From the NCBI GenBank assembly GCA_016705335.1, contig JADIYN010000014.1, forward strand, positions 1 through 64,000: a DNA stretch of 64,000 nt, in the 5' to 3' direction. A program made the translations under genes and the position numbers. The notes beneath the pieces were generated by a model. The model made no database searches, had not been told where the DNA came from, and saw only the letters and a program-made list of their open reading frames with translations. The stretch's first letter is position 1. Each line of letters opens with the position of its first letter. Shown piece after piece: positions 38,685 to 48,618 of this stretch. The DNA is from Draconibacterium sp. Its GTDB lineage: Bacteria; Bacteroidota; Bacteroidia; Bacteroidales; Prolixibacteraceae.

Positions 38685-38912
38685 GAAATTTATTTTAATT
38701 TATTGATTTCTATATTTCAGGGCAAAAGTAAAAATTACACATGAATGTTAATTGTATTGTTCATTAAAATGGAGTTGATGTTAACAACAAGAAAATAAAC
38801 CAGTTCGTTTTATATATGCATGTATTAAATTTTGTTTCATTTAAAACCGATTCAAAAACAAGGGTTGGTCAATAATTGTTATTTTTGCCGAATCATTTAA
38901 GCTGTCTGTTCA

Positions 38913-41097
38913 ATGAAGATTATTCATTTATCATTTTTAGTGTTGTTCTTTTTCACCATCCCTGGTTTTGTAAATGGCCAAAATTTTAAGGAAAATGAAA
39001 TGGTAATTATCCAGGGCGAAAAATTTATTCTTCACCAGGTTCGCACCGGAGAAACTATCTATTCAATAACCCGCGATTTTAAGATTGACTCCTCGCAACT
39101 ACTAAAGCACAACCCAAATATTTCAAATGGTTTAAATATCGGAGAAATTCTGAAAGTGCCTTTTAACGAAAATGTTCTGTTGTCGAAACTTCCAACTTTT
39201 AAAAAAAGGCGATCCTACAAGTTTTATAAATCATACAATCGAATCGAGAAGCGAAACTGCATATTCAATCGCCAAACAATTTGGAATAACAGTTGAAGAG
39301 GTTTATGCATATAACCCGACTGTAAATAGTTTTAAAAAGGGGATAATACTTAAAATTCCGCAATGGGAGTTTAAACCGGAGCCGGAAAAAGTTGAAGCAG
39401 TTGTTTCAACTCAGAATTCAGATAATGAAAATTTAATTGAACACACAGTTGTATCAGGTGAAACACTGTATTCCATAGGGAAATATTATCAGCTTACACA
39501 AAGCGAAATATGGAAATACAACCCTGACGCAAAAAACCTGACAGCCGGTGCAAAATTGTATTTGCCAAAAAAAACGGTTAATAATAAATCAGAGGAAATT
39601 ATTTCTGCTGACAAAGTCCAGGAGAAATATATGAAGCACACGGTTGAGCCCGGAGAAACAATATATGGTATAACGAAAAAATACAACATAAGCGAAGAAG
39701 AGTTAAAGGAGCTAAACCCTGAATTGAGAACCGCATTCCGTTCAGGTGCTGTAATCCGCATTCCGGTGAAAGAAAACTTACCCGATGAAATTCATTCAGG
39801 CAACGAAATTGAACCGATTCAAACAGAAGCAATATTTTCGGGAACTACTCCGGCAAATTGCCTGCCCAATACAAATATTGTTGAAAACGGACCAGTTACT
39901 GTTGCCCTTTTTCTGCCTCTTTTTTAGATGCCAATAATCAGCTAAATAAAGGAATTTACGGCACCGGTAACTGACACACTCGAACAAATCGAAATATTGG
40001 ATGAAATAACTTCCGACACAATTGTTGAGGAAGAAAACCAGTACAATTACTTAAAAAGTTTTACGGGAACAGCGAGAATTTTCTTCAGTTTTATGAAGGT
40101 GTGGTGATTGCGGTTGATTCAATGCAAAAGGCTGGAATGAAAGTTATCCTTAATGTTTATGATACAAAAGAGGATCCCGGGTCGATAAGAAGAATTATAA
40201 ATACTGAAACCTTCCAAACAACCGATTTAATAATAGGCCCGGTTTATGAAAACGTACAAAAAGAAGTTGCCCAGTTTGCAGCAATAAATCACATACCTTT
40301 AATTTCACCCTTCACTCCAAAATCGGGTTTGATAAATAACAATCCGCAGTTTTACCAGGTAAATCCAACACGCGAATATCTTGGCGGAAGCAACTGTTGA
40401 AATGATTGCAGCAAATTATTCAAATACTAATTTTATTGTTGTACGCACTTCATCTTACGAGGGAACTCCGGAATGGCAAATGGTTGAATCGATCAGAAAA
40501 AAGCTCTCAAATTCAGGTGCCCGAATCGATGGCCATTTTACAGTTTATGATTTTAGAAAGGAAAGAGCCAGTGGTTTATCAAAAATATTGTTGCCGGAAA
40601 AGGAAAATGTTGTTTTTATCCCAACTTCTGATGAAGGTGAACTTAGTGTTGCCATTTCGAATATAAATAATTTAGCCAGGGACTTTCCAATTACTTTGAT
40701 CGGTGCGGGCAACTATCAGCAAAATATCCGAGTATTGAAATGGCGCATTTTCACAACCTTAATTTTAAATATATTAATCCGTATTGCCAACTTTGGAACA
40801 GAACCCAATAGTTATGGCGTTCAGGGTTTTGATGTTGCCTGGTATTTTTTGAATGCCATTCATTTCTATGGAAAAGATTTTGAGAATTGCCTGCCATACA
40901 TGAACACAAAACTTTTACAGGGAAACTATTATTTTAAAAGAGTTTCATCCGCTGGAGGCTTTATGAATGAAGGAGTTTCAGTAATTTCCTATAACCGTAA
41001 TTTCGAAGTTGTTCAAAAAAGTGTAATTGGAAAACCTAATTTTGGAGGAAAAAGAGAACCGTTCTTCTTATGTTATGCAAAAAAATGGTTCTCATAA
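38913..41097 (+). CDS. Protein with four LysM domains and a periplasmic-binding-protein-like domain (frameshifted)
   Basis: About 725 residues across at least four indels (about 39200, 39930-39950, 40070, 40385). A signal peptide ending in VNGQ is followed by four LysM modules, recognisable by RTGETIYSI, RSETAYSI, SGETLYSI and PGETIYGI with the following N-P. A region resembling type-1 periplasmic-binding or BMP-like receptors follows (TVALFLPLFLDA, LIIGPVYENVQKEVAQ, FIPTSDEGELSVAI, YGVQGFDVAWYFLNAIHFYG). LysM binds peptidoglycan, so this is probably a wall-bound envelope protein, not a free solute-binding protein. The C-terminal function is unknown. Confidence 0.8.
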
Positions 41098-41108
41098 AAA
41101 CCTTAAAA

Positions 41109-42305
41109 CTAATCTTCAAACTCCCTAAAAGTTTTCTTAATAATTTCAATTGCTTCCATTAATTCTGGTTCAGTAATAATAAGTGGGGGAGTAAACCGGA
41201 TAATATGTTCGTGGGTTGGCTTTGCTATCAACCCGTTTTCCTTTAATCTTAAGCAAACATCCCACGCAGTCTTTCCATTGTTTGGTTTCACCGCAACAGC
41301 ATTTAAAAGGCCTTTTCCACGCACCATTTCAATCATTTTCGAATCAACAGCTTTCATTTCCCTTCTGAAAATTTCTCCCATTTGTTGTGAGTTTTCAACC
41401 AATTTTTCGTCCTGAATAACGTCGAGCGCAGCCATTGCAACCTTCGCAGCAATTGGGTTTCCTCCATATGTACTTCCATGTTCGCCGGGTTTTATTGTCA
41501 ACATTATTTCATCGTTGGCAAGCACGCACGAAACGGGATAAACTCCCCCTGAAAGCGCTTTCCCGAGGATTAAAATATCGGGTTTTACATTTTCATGGTC
41601 GCAGGCTAATAATTTACCTGTCCGTCCCAAACCGGTTTGCACTTCATCGGCAATAAAAAGCACATTGTATTTTTTGCAAAGTTCTGCTGCTTTCCTTAAA
41701 TACCCTTCGTCGGGTACATACACACCGGCTTCAGCCTGAATGGGTTCAACCAAAAAGCCCGCAACATTCGGGTTTTTCAGTTCCTGTTCCAACCGTTCAA
41801 TATCGTTAAACGGAATGTGGATAAATCCGGGGGTGTAAGGTCCATAATCATTGTAGGCATCCGGATCGGATGACATGGAAACAATTGTGATTGTGCGGCC
41901 ATGAAAGTTACCATCGCAAACTATGATTTTTGCCTCGTTTGCCGGAATACCTTTTACTTTGTAGGCCCATTTCCGGGTAAGTTTCAAGGCAGTTTCATCG
42001 GCTTCAGCGCCCGAGTTCATGGGCAGCATTTTGTCGTAGCCAAATAATTTTGTCATGTATTCTTCCCAATCGCCCAGCACATTGTTGTAAAAAGCACGCG
42101 AAGTTAAAGCAAGTGTGTTAGCCTGGGTTGTAAGTGCATCGGTTATTTTCGGGTGACAGTGGCCTTGATTTACTGCAGAATAAGCTGACAGGAAATCAAA
42201 ATATTTTTTTCCTTCCACGTCCCACACATAAATTCCTTTGCCTTTTGCCAAAACAACCGGAAGCGGATGGTAGTTGTGTGCGCCAAATTTATCTTCTTTG
42301 GCCAT
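41109..42305 (-). CDS. rocD: Ornithine aminotransferase
   Basis: An intact 398-residue PLP-dependent class III aminotransferase. Characteristic sequences: FLSAYSAVNQGHCHPKI, MNSGAEADETALKLTRKWAY, ADEVQTGLGRTGKLLA, and the PLP Lys in LILGKALSGGVYPVS. It converts ornithine and 2-oxoglutarate to glutamate semialdehyde and glutamate, linking arginine breakdown to proline. It converges with the LysM protein gene. Confidence 0.94.
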   Translation of the reverse strand: MAKEDKFGAHNYHPLPVVLAKGKGIYVWDVEGKKYFDFLSAYSAVNQGHCHPKITDALTTQANTLALTSRAFYNNVLGDWEEYMTKLFGYDKMLPMNSGAEADETALKLTRKWAYKVKGIPANEAKIIVCDGNFHGRTITIVSMSSDPDAYNDYGPYTPGFIHIPFNDIERLEQELKNPNVAGFLVEPIQAEAGVYVPDEGYLRKAAELCKKYNVLFIADEVQTGLGRTGKLLACDHENVKPDILILGKALSGGVYPVSCVLANDEIMLTIKPGEHGSTYGGNPIAAKVAMAALDVIQDEKLVENSQQMGEIFRREMKAVDSKMIEMVRGKGLLNAVAVKPNNGKTAWDVCLRLKENGLIAKPTHEHIIRFTPPLIITEPELMEAIEIIKKTFREFED

Positions 42306-42439
42306 GTAGTCTTTTGATTAAGTATTGTCATTTTTTTGTTCTTTTTAGTTTGTGCAGAATTACAATTTTAGATGCGAACAAAAAAATAAAAAGGGGTGTT
42401 TGATAGCAGTGAGAAACGTCATGTTTTTGGATTTTAGTT

Positions 42440-42500
42440 TAGCCAACTTCGACGTCGTCTGAGTCCCCTGAGCGTCAGGGTTAGCGCTTTTAAGGTTTGT
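42440..42500. repeat. GC-rich intergenic palindrome, possible degenerate REP-like element
   Basis: ACTTCGACGTCGTCTGAGT precedes a perfect hairpin CCCTGA-GCG-TCAGGG. Its base composition is unlike the AT-rich flanks. It resembles the TTCGACTTCGCTCAG-type repeats common in Bacteroidota intergenic DNA, but this is recollection, not a match I could run. Confidence 0.4.
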
Positions 42501-42537
42501 CTTCAACTCTACCAAAAAATCTATTTCCAAAACCTGA

Positions 42538-44583
42538 TTAACGCCACTTCAGCCAAAATAAAAGAAGTGCCAATAAAATACACCAAAGCCAAAGTTGTTG
42601 TCCATTTTGGATTTCATCGAAAATTTCAGAAAAATTCTTTTCGGCATTTTGCACAACCTGCGCATTTTTTAGTTGGGTTGTTTCAATTTTTTCCTGTAGT
42701 TCCTTGTTATTGAAATACCTTAAATCCGACTCTTTTCGGTCGTAATTAAAAGCCAGCGAACCGATCACAGTATCTTCATTCAGGATTAAATAGTGGCCAT
42801 CGTTTACAATTTGTCCGGGATATTCGATTAGCGTACCTCTCGCTGAAACATTTATTGAGGGTATGAATTTTTCCTGTTTTTTCACGTTTTCAATTTCGAT
42901 TTTTGATTCGAGGCTGATATTTTGTTTGCGTGGGATCTCATAAAATGTGTTTCGTCCTACAACAAACGACATTTCCTGGTTGGGCAAACTGTATAGTACA
43001 ATGTTGTAAATGGTTGGCACAAACAGTACATCGCGGGCAAAAGCTTCATTTTTTTGTTCCAATGGGAATGCAAATACCCAAACTTTACCGTTTTCGAAAT
43101 TAACTGACGAAAGTGCTTTGTCGTTGTTTTGAAACCAAAGCAAACGCGTTTCTGTTGATTGTGAATTGTTTTCGAATTGAAAATGTCCTGATATTTCAGG
43201 ATAAATAGGGTTTTCTTCTTTTTTGCGAAAAACATCGGTAAAGAATTTGTTTTCAAAATCGACACCTGAAATTTTTTGCTTTGTTGTATCCCGCGCTGTT
43301 ATTTTGTTTGCGTTGAAAACAGCAAGTAATTCGTTGGTTGGTGTTTGATTTTTTAATTCAGCCGGAAATACTACTACTGAAGTTCCTTTTTCCACACTAT
43401 TTTTTAATTCGCTTAAAAAACCGCTTGAAAAACTTTCAAGATTGACAAGGAAAATTGTATTGTAATCGCTCAATTTGCTGATTTGCAAGCTTTGTACATT
43501 CATTTCGTCAAGCACCACAAAATCATCTTCTTTAAATAAGGCTGAAATATAATTCAAGCCTTCTTTTGATTTTTGGCTGTTTTCAAAAATAGCCAGTGCT
43601 TTTATCTGTGGTTCAACAAAATAGCTGATATACCAATTATTGTCGTGCGTAAACGGATAATCAGATATTTCGATATTCCCCAATTGCAAACCACTTGTGT
43701 TGTTTGTGTATTTCAAACTGGCGGTTATTTCGTTTTGTGCGTTTACCGAAAAGTTTGTAATTGATTTTATTGAATCATTCAAAGTCAGTTTTAACGGGAG
43801 ATTTTGGTAATCCTGATTTGAACTGTTTTTTATTCTCACGAACATTTCTTCTTCCTGTTTCAGCCGGTGGGCCGGAACTTCAACCCAACATGAATCGATA
43901 TATAAATTGGCAGTTTCGTTTGCCCGGAGACCAAGAAAGTAGGTGAATACAGGTTCTTTGCTAAAATTTTCGAAATCGGTAATTGTTCTCTGAAAATCAG
44001 AAATAAAATAGAGATGTTTATCGGTTGCGCTTTCATCAGTTTCCGATTTTTGAACGGCAAACCGGTTGTAAATCATCGAAAGCGGAATAACTACGGGCGA
44101 AGGTTGAATTTCGGCAACCTGTTGAATAAATTGCTCTTTATTAAATATGTTTTGGTGTTTTGCCTGTAAATCATTTGTAAAAAGCTTGAATTTTGTTCCT
44201 GCAGAATAGGCCATTGAAATTTCAAGGGCCTTGTTTTTTGCCAGTTCAAATAATTGCCCGTTTTCAGAAAACGCATTCATGCTGAACGAATTGTCGATAT
44301 AAACGCCAATAATCTGGTTGGCTTGTTTTTTTGTGTCAGTGGAAACGGGAATGTAGGGTTGTGCAAAAGCAAAAACCAGGAAAATAAGGGTTAAAATGCG
44401 GGCAATCAGAATCAGAATTTGCTTTAAACGAGACTTGTTTTGCGACTCCTTTTTTATGTCTTTCAAAAAACTAACATTGCTGAAATACACAGTTTTATAC
44501 TGCCTGAAACTAAACAAGTGGATAATTATGGGAATTGCAATTGTAAAAAGTGCGAATAAAAATGCCGGAAATAAAAATTTCAT
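42538..44583 (-). CDS. BatA-domain membrane protein
   Basis: An intact 681-residue protein. The N-terminal BatA-type region (MKFLFPAFLFALFTIAIPIIIHLFSF, then YFSNVSFLKDI) with two helices is followed by a von Willebrand-like stretch beginning YIDNSFSMNAF. A large beta-rich periplasmic region and a C-terminal helix (LWLWCILLALLLFWLKW) complete it. Related proteins in Bacteroidota often lie near MoxR ATPase and Bat genes; here those genes are absent. The role is unknown, probably in envelope complexes. Confidence 0.8.
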   Translation of the reverse strand: MKFLFPAFLFALFTIAIPIIIHLFSFRQYKTVYFSNVSFLKDIKKESQNKSRLKQILILIARILTLIFLVFAFAQPYIPVSTDTKKQANQIIGVYIDNSFSMNAFSENGQLFELAKNKALEISMAYSAGTKFKLFTNDLQAKHQNIFNKEQFIQQVAEIQPSPVVIPLSMIYNRFAVQKSETDESATDKHLYFISDFQRTITDFENFSKEPVFTYFLGLRANETANLYIDSCWVEVPAHRLKQEEEMFVRIKNSSNQDYQNLPLKLTLNDSIKSITNFSVNAQNEITASLKYTNNTSGLQLGNIEISDYPFTHDNNWYISYFVEPQIKALAIFENSQKSKEGLNYISALFKEDDFVVLDEMNVQSLQISKLSDYNTIFLVNLESFSSGFLSELKNSVEKGTSVVVFPAELKNQTPTNELLAVFNANKITARDTTKQKISGVDFENKFFTDVFRKKEENPIYPEISGHFQFENNSQSTETRLLWFQNNDKALSSVNFENGKVWVFAFPLEQKNEAFARDVLFVPTIYNIVLYSLPNQEMSFVVGRNTFYEIPRKQNISLESKIEIENVKKQEKFIPSINVSARGTLIEYPGQIVNDGHYLILNEDTVIGSLAFNYDRKESDLRYFNNKELQEKIETTQLKNAQVVQNAEKNFSEIFDEIQNGQQLWLWCILLALLLFWLKWR

Positions 44584-44605
44584 ATCTGATTATCAAGATT
44601 ATTTT

Positions 44606-44696
44606 TGCCACAGATTCACAGATTAGGAAATATTAAAATCGAAAAATCTGTGAATCAGTGGTATTCATTATTGTTAATCTGTGGCAATCTATTTAA
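44606..44696. repeat. CACAGATT inverted repeat element
   Basis: TTGCCACAGATTCACAGATTA and TAATCTGTGGCAA face each other across about 60 bp, with AAAAATCTGTGAATCAGTGG inside. It lies between the BatA-like and isoaspartyl peptidase genes. Such CACAGATT repeats recur in many Bacteroidota genomes. Confidence 0.5.
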
Positions 44697-45663
44697 AAAT
44701 TGCGATTTCTTTTTCTCCATCCGATTTTAAATATGCCCGAAACATTCCGCTTGTGTTGAATTCCATCGCAATATTTCCATTTGCATCAATTGCAATAACA
44801 CCACCTGTGCCGCCAAGTTCGCTCAATTTTCCAATTTCTTCGCGACATGCAGTTTTTACATCCATGTTTTTATATTCCATTAAAGCAGAAATATCGCGTG
44901 CAAAACCCAGTCTGATGTAATATTCGCCATGACCGGTGCAGGAAACAGCGCAGGTTTTATTGTTTGCATAAGTTCCGGCTCCAATAATTGGGGCATCGCC
45001 AATCCTTCCATATTTTTTGTTTGTCATTCCACCTGTTGATGTTCCGGCAGCTAAATTTCCGTGCGTATCAAGAACTGCACATCCAACTGTACCAGTATTG
45101 TCTTTTTGTGTCCGTTCGCGTTCCTGTTTTTTCAGTTGCATCAACGATTCATACCTCGAATCAGTATAAAAATATTTGTTTGGTACTATTTCCAACCCCT
45201 GTTTTTTTGCGAATTCAGAAGCGCCTTTTCCACTCAAAAAAACATGTTCAGAATTGTACATTACTTCCCGAGCAGCATTTATGGGGTTTTTAATATCCTG
45301 AACACCTGCCACTGCCCCGGCATTTAAGGTTTTGCCTTCCATAATCGAAGCATCCAATTCTACTTTTTCATCGTTTGTAAAAACCGCACCTTTCCCGGCA
45401 TTAAAAAGCGGGGAGTCTTCAAGTATGTTAATTACTTTTACAACAACATCAACTGCCGTTGCACCCTCTTTTAACATTTTGTTGCCTAGTTCGAGTGCTT
45501 CGTTTAATTTGCTTTTATATGCTGATTGTTGTTCAGTTGACATCTTTTCTTCCGACATAACTCCCGCACCACCATGAATAACAATTGCATATTTTGTTTG
45601 CCCATTGGCAAAAAGTATTAATACGGACAACACAGTTGTGAAAAGAAATCCTTTTATGTTCAT
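44689..45663 (-). CDS. Isoaspartyl peptidase/L-asparaginase
   Basis: An intact 324-residue N-terminal-nucleophile hydrolase. A signal peptide (LFANGQ) is followed by YAIVIHGGAGVM. The autocleavage point is before the catalytic Thr in DNTGTVGCAVLD, and the glycine-rich TSTGGMTNKKYGRIGDAPIIGAG follows. It releases isoaspartyl residues or asparagine in the periplasm. Family members self-process into alpha and beta chains at that Thr. Confidence 0.93.
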   Translation of the reverse strand: MNIKGFLFTTVLSVLILFANGQTKYAIVIHGGAGVMSEEKMSTEQQSAYKSKLNEALELGNKMLKEGATAVDVVVKVINILEDSPLFNAGKGAVFTNDEKVELDASIMEGKTLNAGAVAGVQDIKNPINAAREVMYNSEHVFLSGKGASEFAKKQGLEIVPNKYFYTDSRYESLMQLKKQERERTQKDNTGTVGCAVLDTHGNLAAGTSTGGMTNKKYGRIGDAPIIGAGTYANNKTCAVSCTGHGEYYIRLGFARDISALMEYKNMDVKTACREEIGKLSELGGTGGVIAIDANGNIAMEFNTSGMFRAYLKSDGEKEIAIFK

Positions 45664-45877
45664 TTTGAAATCTTTTTTATTGCTGCAAAAATGCCATAAT
45701 TAAGTGAGCCTTGAAATATTTTCAATTAAATTTTTAAATGTGCGAAATGTGAATATAAGTTGACTTGAACACGAACAGAATTTTGTTTACAATTGGAATG
45801 TTCAACATTAAACAAAGTTGGTGATATATTGTTAGTATTGCTAATCAATTTTAAAAAATCAATTTTTTTATACTTTA

Positions 45878-46756
45878 ATGAAAACAGAGGGATATTCTAT
45901 TAAGGATTTGGAAGTTTTGTCGGGAGTTAAAGCACACACAATTCGTATTTGGGAAAAGCGGTACAATTTGTTGTCTCCGGGCCGAACCGACACAAATATC
46001 AGGTATTACAGTGACGGTGATTTGAGAAGAATTTTAAATGTATCACTTCTTGTAAACAGTGGTTTTAAAATATCGAAAGTTGCAAAACTTGATGAACAAA
46101 AAATAAAGAATTCGGTAATTGAAATTACTGAAAATAAAACAAGCGAATCAGATTATGTTGATCGTTTAATTTTGCACATGTTGAATTTTGATAATATTGG
46201 TTTTTACAATTTTACAAACGAAATAATTAAACAAAAAGGTTTTGAAGATGCTGTATTGAAAGTGTTTTTTGCATTGTTTGAGCGGATTGGCACATACTGG
46301 CAGGTTGGAACAATTTTTCCGGCACAGGAGCATTATGTAACAAGTATTTTAAGACAAAAACTAATTGCAGAAATTGACAAATTGGGATTTGAAAATAGAA
46401 ATGGGTCAACCATACTTTTCTTTTTACCGGAAGGTGAATTACACGAAATGAGTTTGCTTTTTTACTCATACCTCGCTCAAAAAAATGGTTATAACGTAAT
46501 TTATCTGGGTCAGTATGTACCTTTTGAGGATTTGGCAAAAGTTCAGACACATATAAAAATCGACTATGTTTTTACTGCTTTCATTAATGCAATACCCAAG
46601 GAAGAACTGGAGAATTATCTTGTAGAATTGAAAGAAACTTTTCAGCATCAGAAGGTTTTTGTTACAGGTTGGCAAATTCAGCATAACAACCCTGTATTGC
46701 CACGATCAGTTAAAATAATTCAGGATTATAAAGATTTTAATAAATATCTGTGTTAA
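45878..46756 (+). CDS. MerR-family regulator with B12-binding (CarH-like) C-terminus
   Basis: An intact 292-residue protein. The N-terminal MerR DNA-binding domain is (GVKAHTIRIWEKRYNLLSPGRT). The C-terminus matches cobalamin-binding photoreceptors: W141-x9-E151-H152, and the lower-ligand motif ExH with His189 in GELHEMS, followed by YLGQYVPFEDL. In CarH, adenosylcobalamin bound here releases DNA on illumination. Whether light or B12 is the signal is inference. Two direct AATCAATTTT repeats (45843-45852 and 45857-45866) lie just before the start and could be an operator. No carotenoid gene is adjacent. Confidence 0.85.
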   Translation: MKTEGYSIKDLEVLSGVKAHTIRIWEKRYNLLSPGRTDTNIRYYSDGDLRRILNVSLLVNSGFKISKVAKLDEQKIKNSVIEITENKTSESDYVDRLILHMLNFDNIGFYNFTNEIIKQKGFEDAVLKVFFALFERIGTYWQVGTIFPAQEHYVTSILRQKLIAEIDKLGFENRNGSTILFFLPEGELHEMSLLFYSYLAQKNGYNVIYLGQYVPFEDLAKVQTHIKIDYVFTAFINAIPKEELENYLVELKETFQHQKVFVTGWQIQHNNPVLPRSVKIIQDYKDFNKYLC

Positions 46757-46832
46757 TCACCATTTTAAAATAATCGCATCTAAAAGTAATTTTCACCTAA
46801 AGCAAGCGTTTTTAATTAAACAATTAAATGTA

Positions 46833-47417
46833 ATGAAAATGAAAAAGCTATTATTTACAATCGTATATCTGGTAATTGTTCTTTCCTTATCTGCTCAGGT
46901 TAATTTCGATCTGGGAGTTAAAGGAGGTGTAAACTTCTCGAAAATGAGTTTCGATGAAGATGATTATTCTGCTGAATCGGTAACAAAAACTCATTTTGGT
47001 GCTTTTGGGCGAATTGGATGGGACAGGGTATTTATTCAGCCGGAAGTGTATTTCAGTGGTAAAGGTGGAGATATCACCGATCCGCAAAGAACGCTGACAA
47101 ATATTAATTTCAAAACAGTTGATGTACCACTTTTACTTGGTGTAAAACTAATAAAAGGAAAATTGGTTGATTTGCAAATTGTGGGTGGACCGGTATTTAG
47201 CGGAATAACTTCAACAGATGTAGAAGGTGGAAGCCTTGCAAATACTTCGTTTTATGAAAATCATTTTTTTGGAGTTCAGTATGGTGTGGGTATAGATGTC
47301 TTGTTTTTAACCCTGGATGCACGAATGGAAAATGGGTTAGGCGAGTTATATTCAGATCCTACAGTTGCCGGGAAAAACCAGACTTTTATGATTTCATTAG
47401 GATTTAAATTTTTGTAG
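46833..47417 (+). CDS. Outer-membrane beta-barrel protein (PorT-like)
   Basis: An intact 194-residue protein with a signal peptide ending in LSAQ, then GVKGGVNFSKM and alternating strands finishing MISLGFKFL, the typical eight-strand outer-membrane barrel of the OMP_b-brl family. Function is unknown. It follows the CarH-like regulator by 76 bp on the same strand, so it may be the regulator's target or operon partner. Confidence 0.8.
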   Translation: MKMKKLLFTIVYLVIVLSLSAQVNFDLGVKGGVNFSKMSFDEDDYSAESVTKTHFGAFGRIGWDRVFIQPEVYFSGKGGDITDPQRTLTNINFKTVDVPLLLGVKLIKGKLVDLQIVGGPVFSGITSTDVEGGSLANTSFYENHFFGVQYGVGIDVLFLTLDARMENGLGELYSDPTVAGKNQTFMISLGFKFL

Positions 47418-47442
47418 TTGATTTATAAAAAATCGAATAAAT

Positions 47443-47478
47443 GAAATGAGCCGGGCAATTACCCGGCTCATTTCATTT
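47443..47478 (+). terminator. Strong bidirectional terminator
   Basis: GAAATGAGCCGGG, loop CAATTA, CCCGGCTCATTTC form a perfect 13-bp stem, followed by a T-rich run. It ends the regulator/barrel pair. Confidence 0.9.
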
Positions 47479-47528
47479 TAATTATTGTTGTTTAATTCTT
47501 TCCCCAAAATGAATTCTTTATAATTAAG

Positions 47529-47557
47529 ATTTAAACTTTAAATTTTGAACTTTCAAC
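47529..47557. repeat. AAACTTTAAA-type degenerate short repeat
   Basis: TTTAAACTTTAAATTTTG continues into related units. It matches the tracts at 4206 and 60760 and lies just downstream of the small membrane protein. Confidence 0.55.
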
Positions 47558-47650
47558 TCATTTATCCCTGCCGGTTTTCCAGTATTTAATTACTAAAAGC
47601 AGAGCAACCACAGCAATTACAATATAAATAAGTAATTTAATTCGTTCCAT
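47558..47650 (-). CDS. 30-residue membrane peptide overlapping the NlpC/P60 gene
   Basis: ATG to TGA. Residues 5-20 are almost all I/L/V/A, forming one membrane helix (LLIYIVIAVVALLLVIKYW), with positively charged residues at both ends (MERIK start, RDK end). The start overlaps the last codons of the NlpC/P60 gene by 14 bp, as in translationally coupled genes. It is too short for standard gene callers. Function unknown. Confidence 0.6.
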   Translation of the reverse strand: MERIKLLIYIVIAVVALLLVIKYWKTGRDK

Positions 47651-48437
47651 TTTGGTTGATTATTTTTTTCATTACCCTCATTTTGTGGGTGTAACGTTGC
47701 GTATCGATGTTGAAAATGCCAAACTGATCAACATTATCAATCCGAACTTTTCCCGAGGCATGAATGATTTTGTTTCGTTTCCAGATAATACCGACATGAA
47801 CTATTTTACCCTCATCATCATCAAAAAAAGCTAAATCGCCGGGTTCCGATTCATCCACGAAACTCATGGCTGTGCCAATTTTTACCTGTTCGCTGGCATT
47901 GCGTGGTAGCTTGATTCCAATCATTTTATAAATGATCTGCGTAAAACCGCTGCAATCAATACCAAAAGGCGTTCGTCCGCCCCATAAATAGGGTGCATTG
48001 AAATATTTAAGCGCTTGTTTTATGGCTTCTTCGCGTTGGTTATCAATTTGTCCGTAACATACTTCGCCGGTTGACGGGTAAGTTTCTTTTCCTACCGAAA
48101 ACCTTTTCAGGTAGGGCCTCCAGCCAGGTAACGTACTTCCTGCAACAAGCATTAAACTTTGTTCAGCATTAACTGGCACGATTGTTATAATATCAGTAGT
48201 AACGGCAATTGGATTTTTTTCAATTTTATTTACCGCGCGGTCGGGTATAACAGTTATCATTTTCGAATCAACCCAGCCTTCATATCCGTCGTAATCAAGT
48301 TTAACATTTGTCCACCCTACCATTTGTTCCCTTATTTCAAAATGTTCACCAAACAAAATTTGTGTTACCATTTCACTTCTTTCCGATGGATCTTTTCTGA
48401 CGGGTATTATACTGAGGTTTGAAATGCCGTAGTTCAT
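47637..48437 (-). CDS. NlpC/P60 cell-wall peptidase with SH3-like domain
   Basis: An intact 266-residue protein. The N-terminal bacterial-SH3-like part is (IIPVRKDPSERSEMVTQILFGE, YEGWVDSKMI). The C-terminal NlpC/P60 cysteine peptidase has catalytic Cys in GIDCSGFTQ, His in KIVHVGII and a third polar site in IIHASG. It cleaves peptidoglycan stem peptides. No signal peptide is visible, which is odd for an exported hydrolase. It is followed by the overlapping 30-residue membrane peptide. Confidence 0.9.
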   Translation of the reverse strand: MNYGISNLSIIPVRKDPSERSEMVTQILFGEHFEIREQMVGWTNVKLDYDGYEGWVDSKMITVIPDRAVNKIEKNPIAVTTDIITIVPVNAEQSLMLVAGSTLPGWRPYLKRFSVGKETYPSTGEVCYGQIDNQREEAIKQALKYFNAPYLWGGRTPFGIDCSGFTQIIYKMIGIKLPRNASEQVKIGTAMSFVDESEPGDLAFFDDDEGKIVHVGIIWKRNKIIHASGKVRIDNVDQFGIFNIDTQRYTHKMRVMKKIINQNGTN

Positions 48438-48618
48438 TCAAATAATTTGTTAATTTTATTTTTTAAACAGAAATGTTTCTAACTGAGTTTACACAAAACT
48501 ATGAAAAAAAAAATGTTAGAAGTGTGCAGTTTACTTCTAAATTTTGTTTTTAACATATTAAAGTAGTTCATTGGTGGAATTTGTCGCTATTTTAAATTGC
48601 TTTTAATTCAATCTATGT

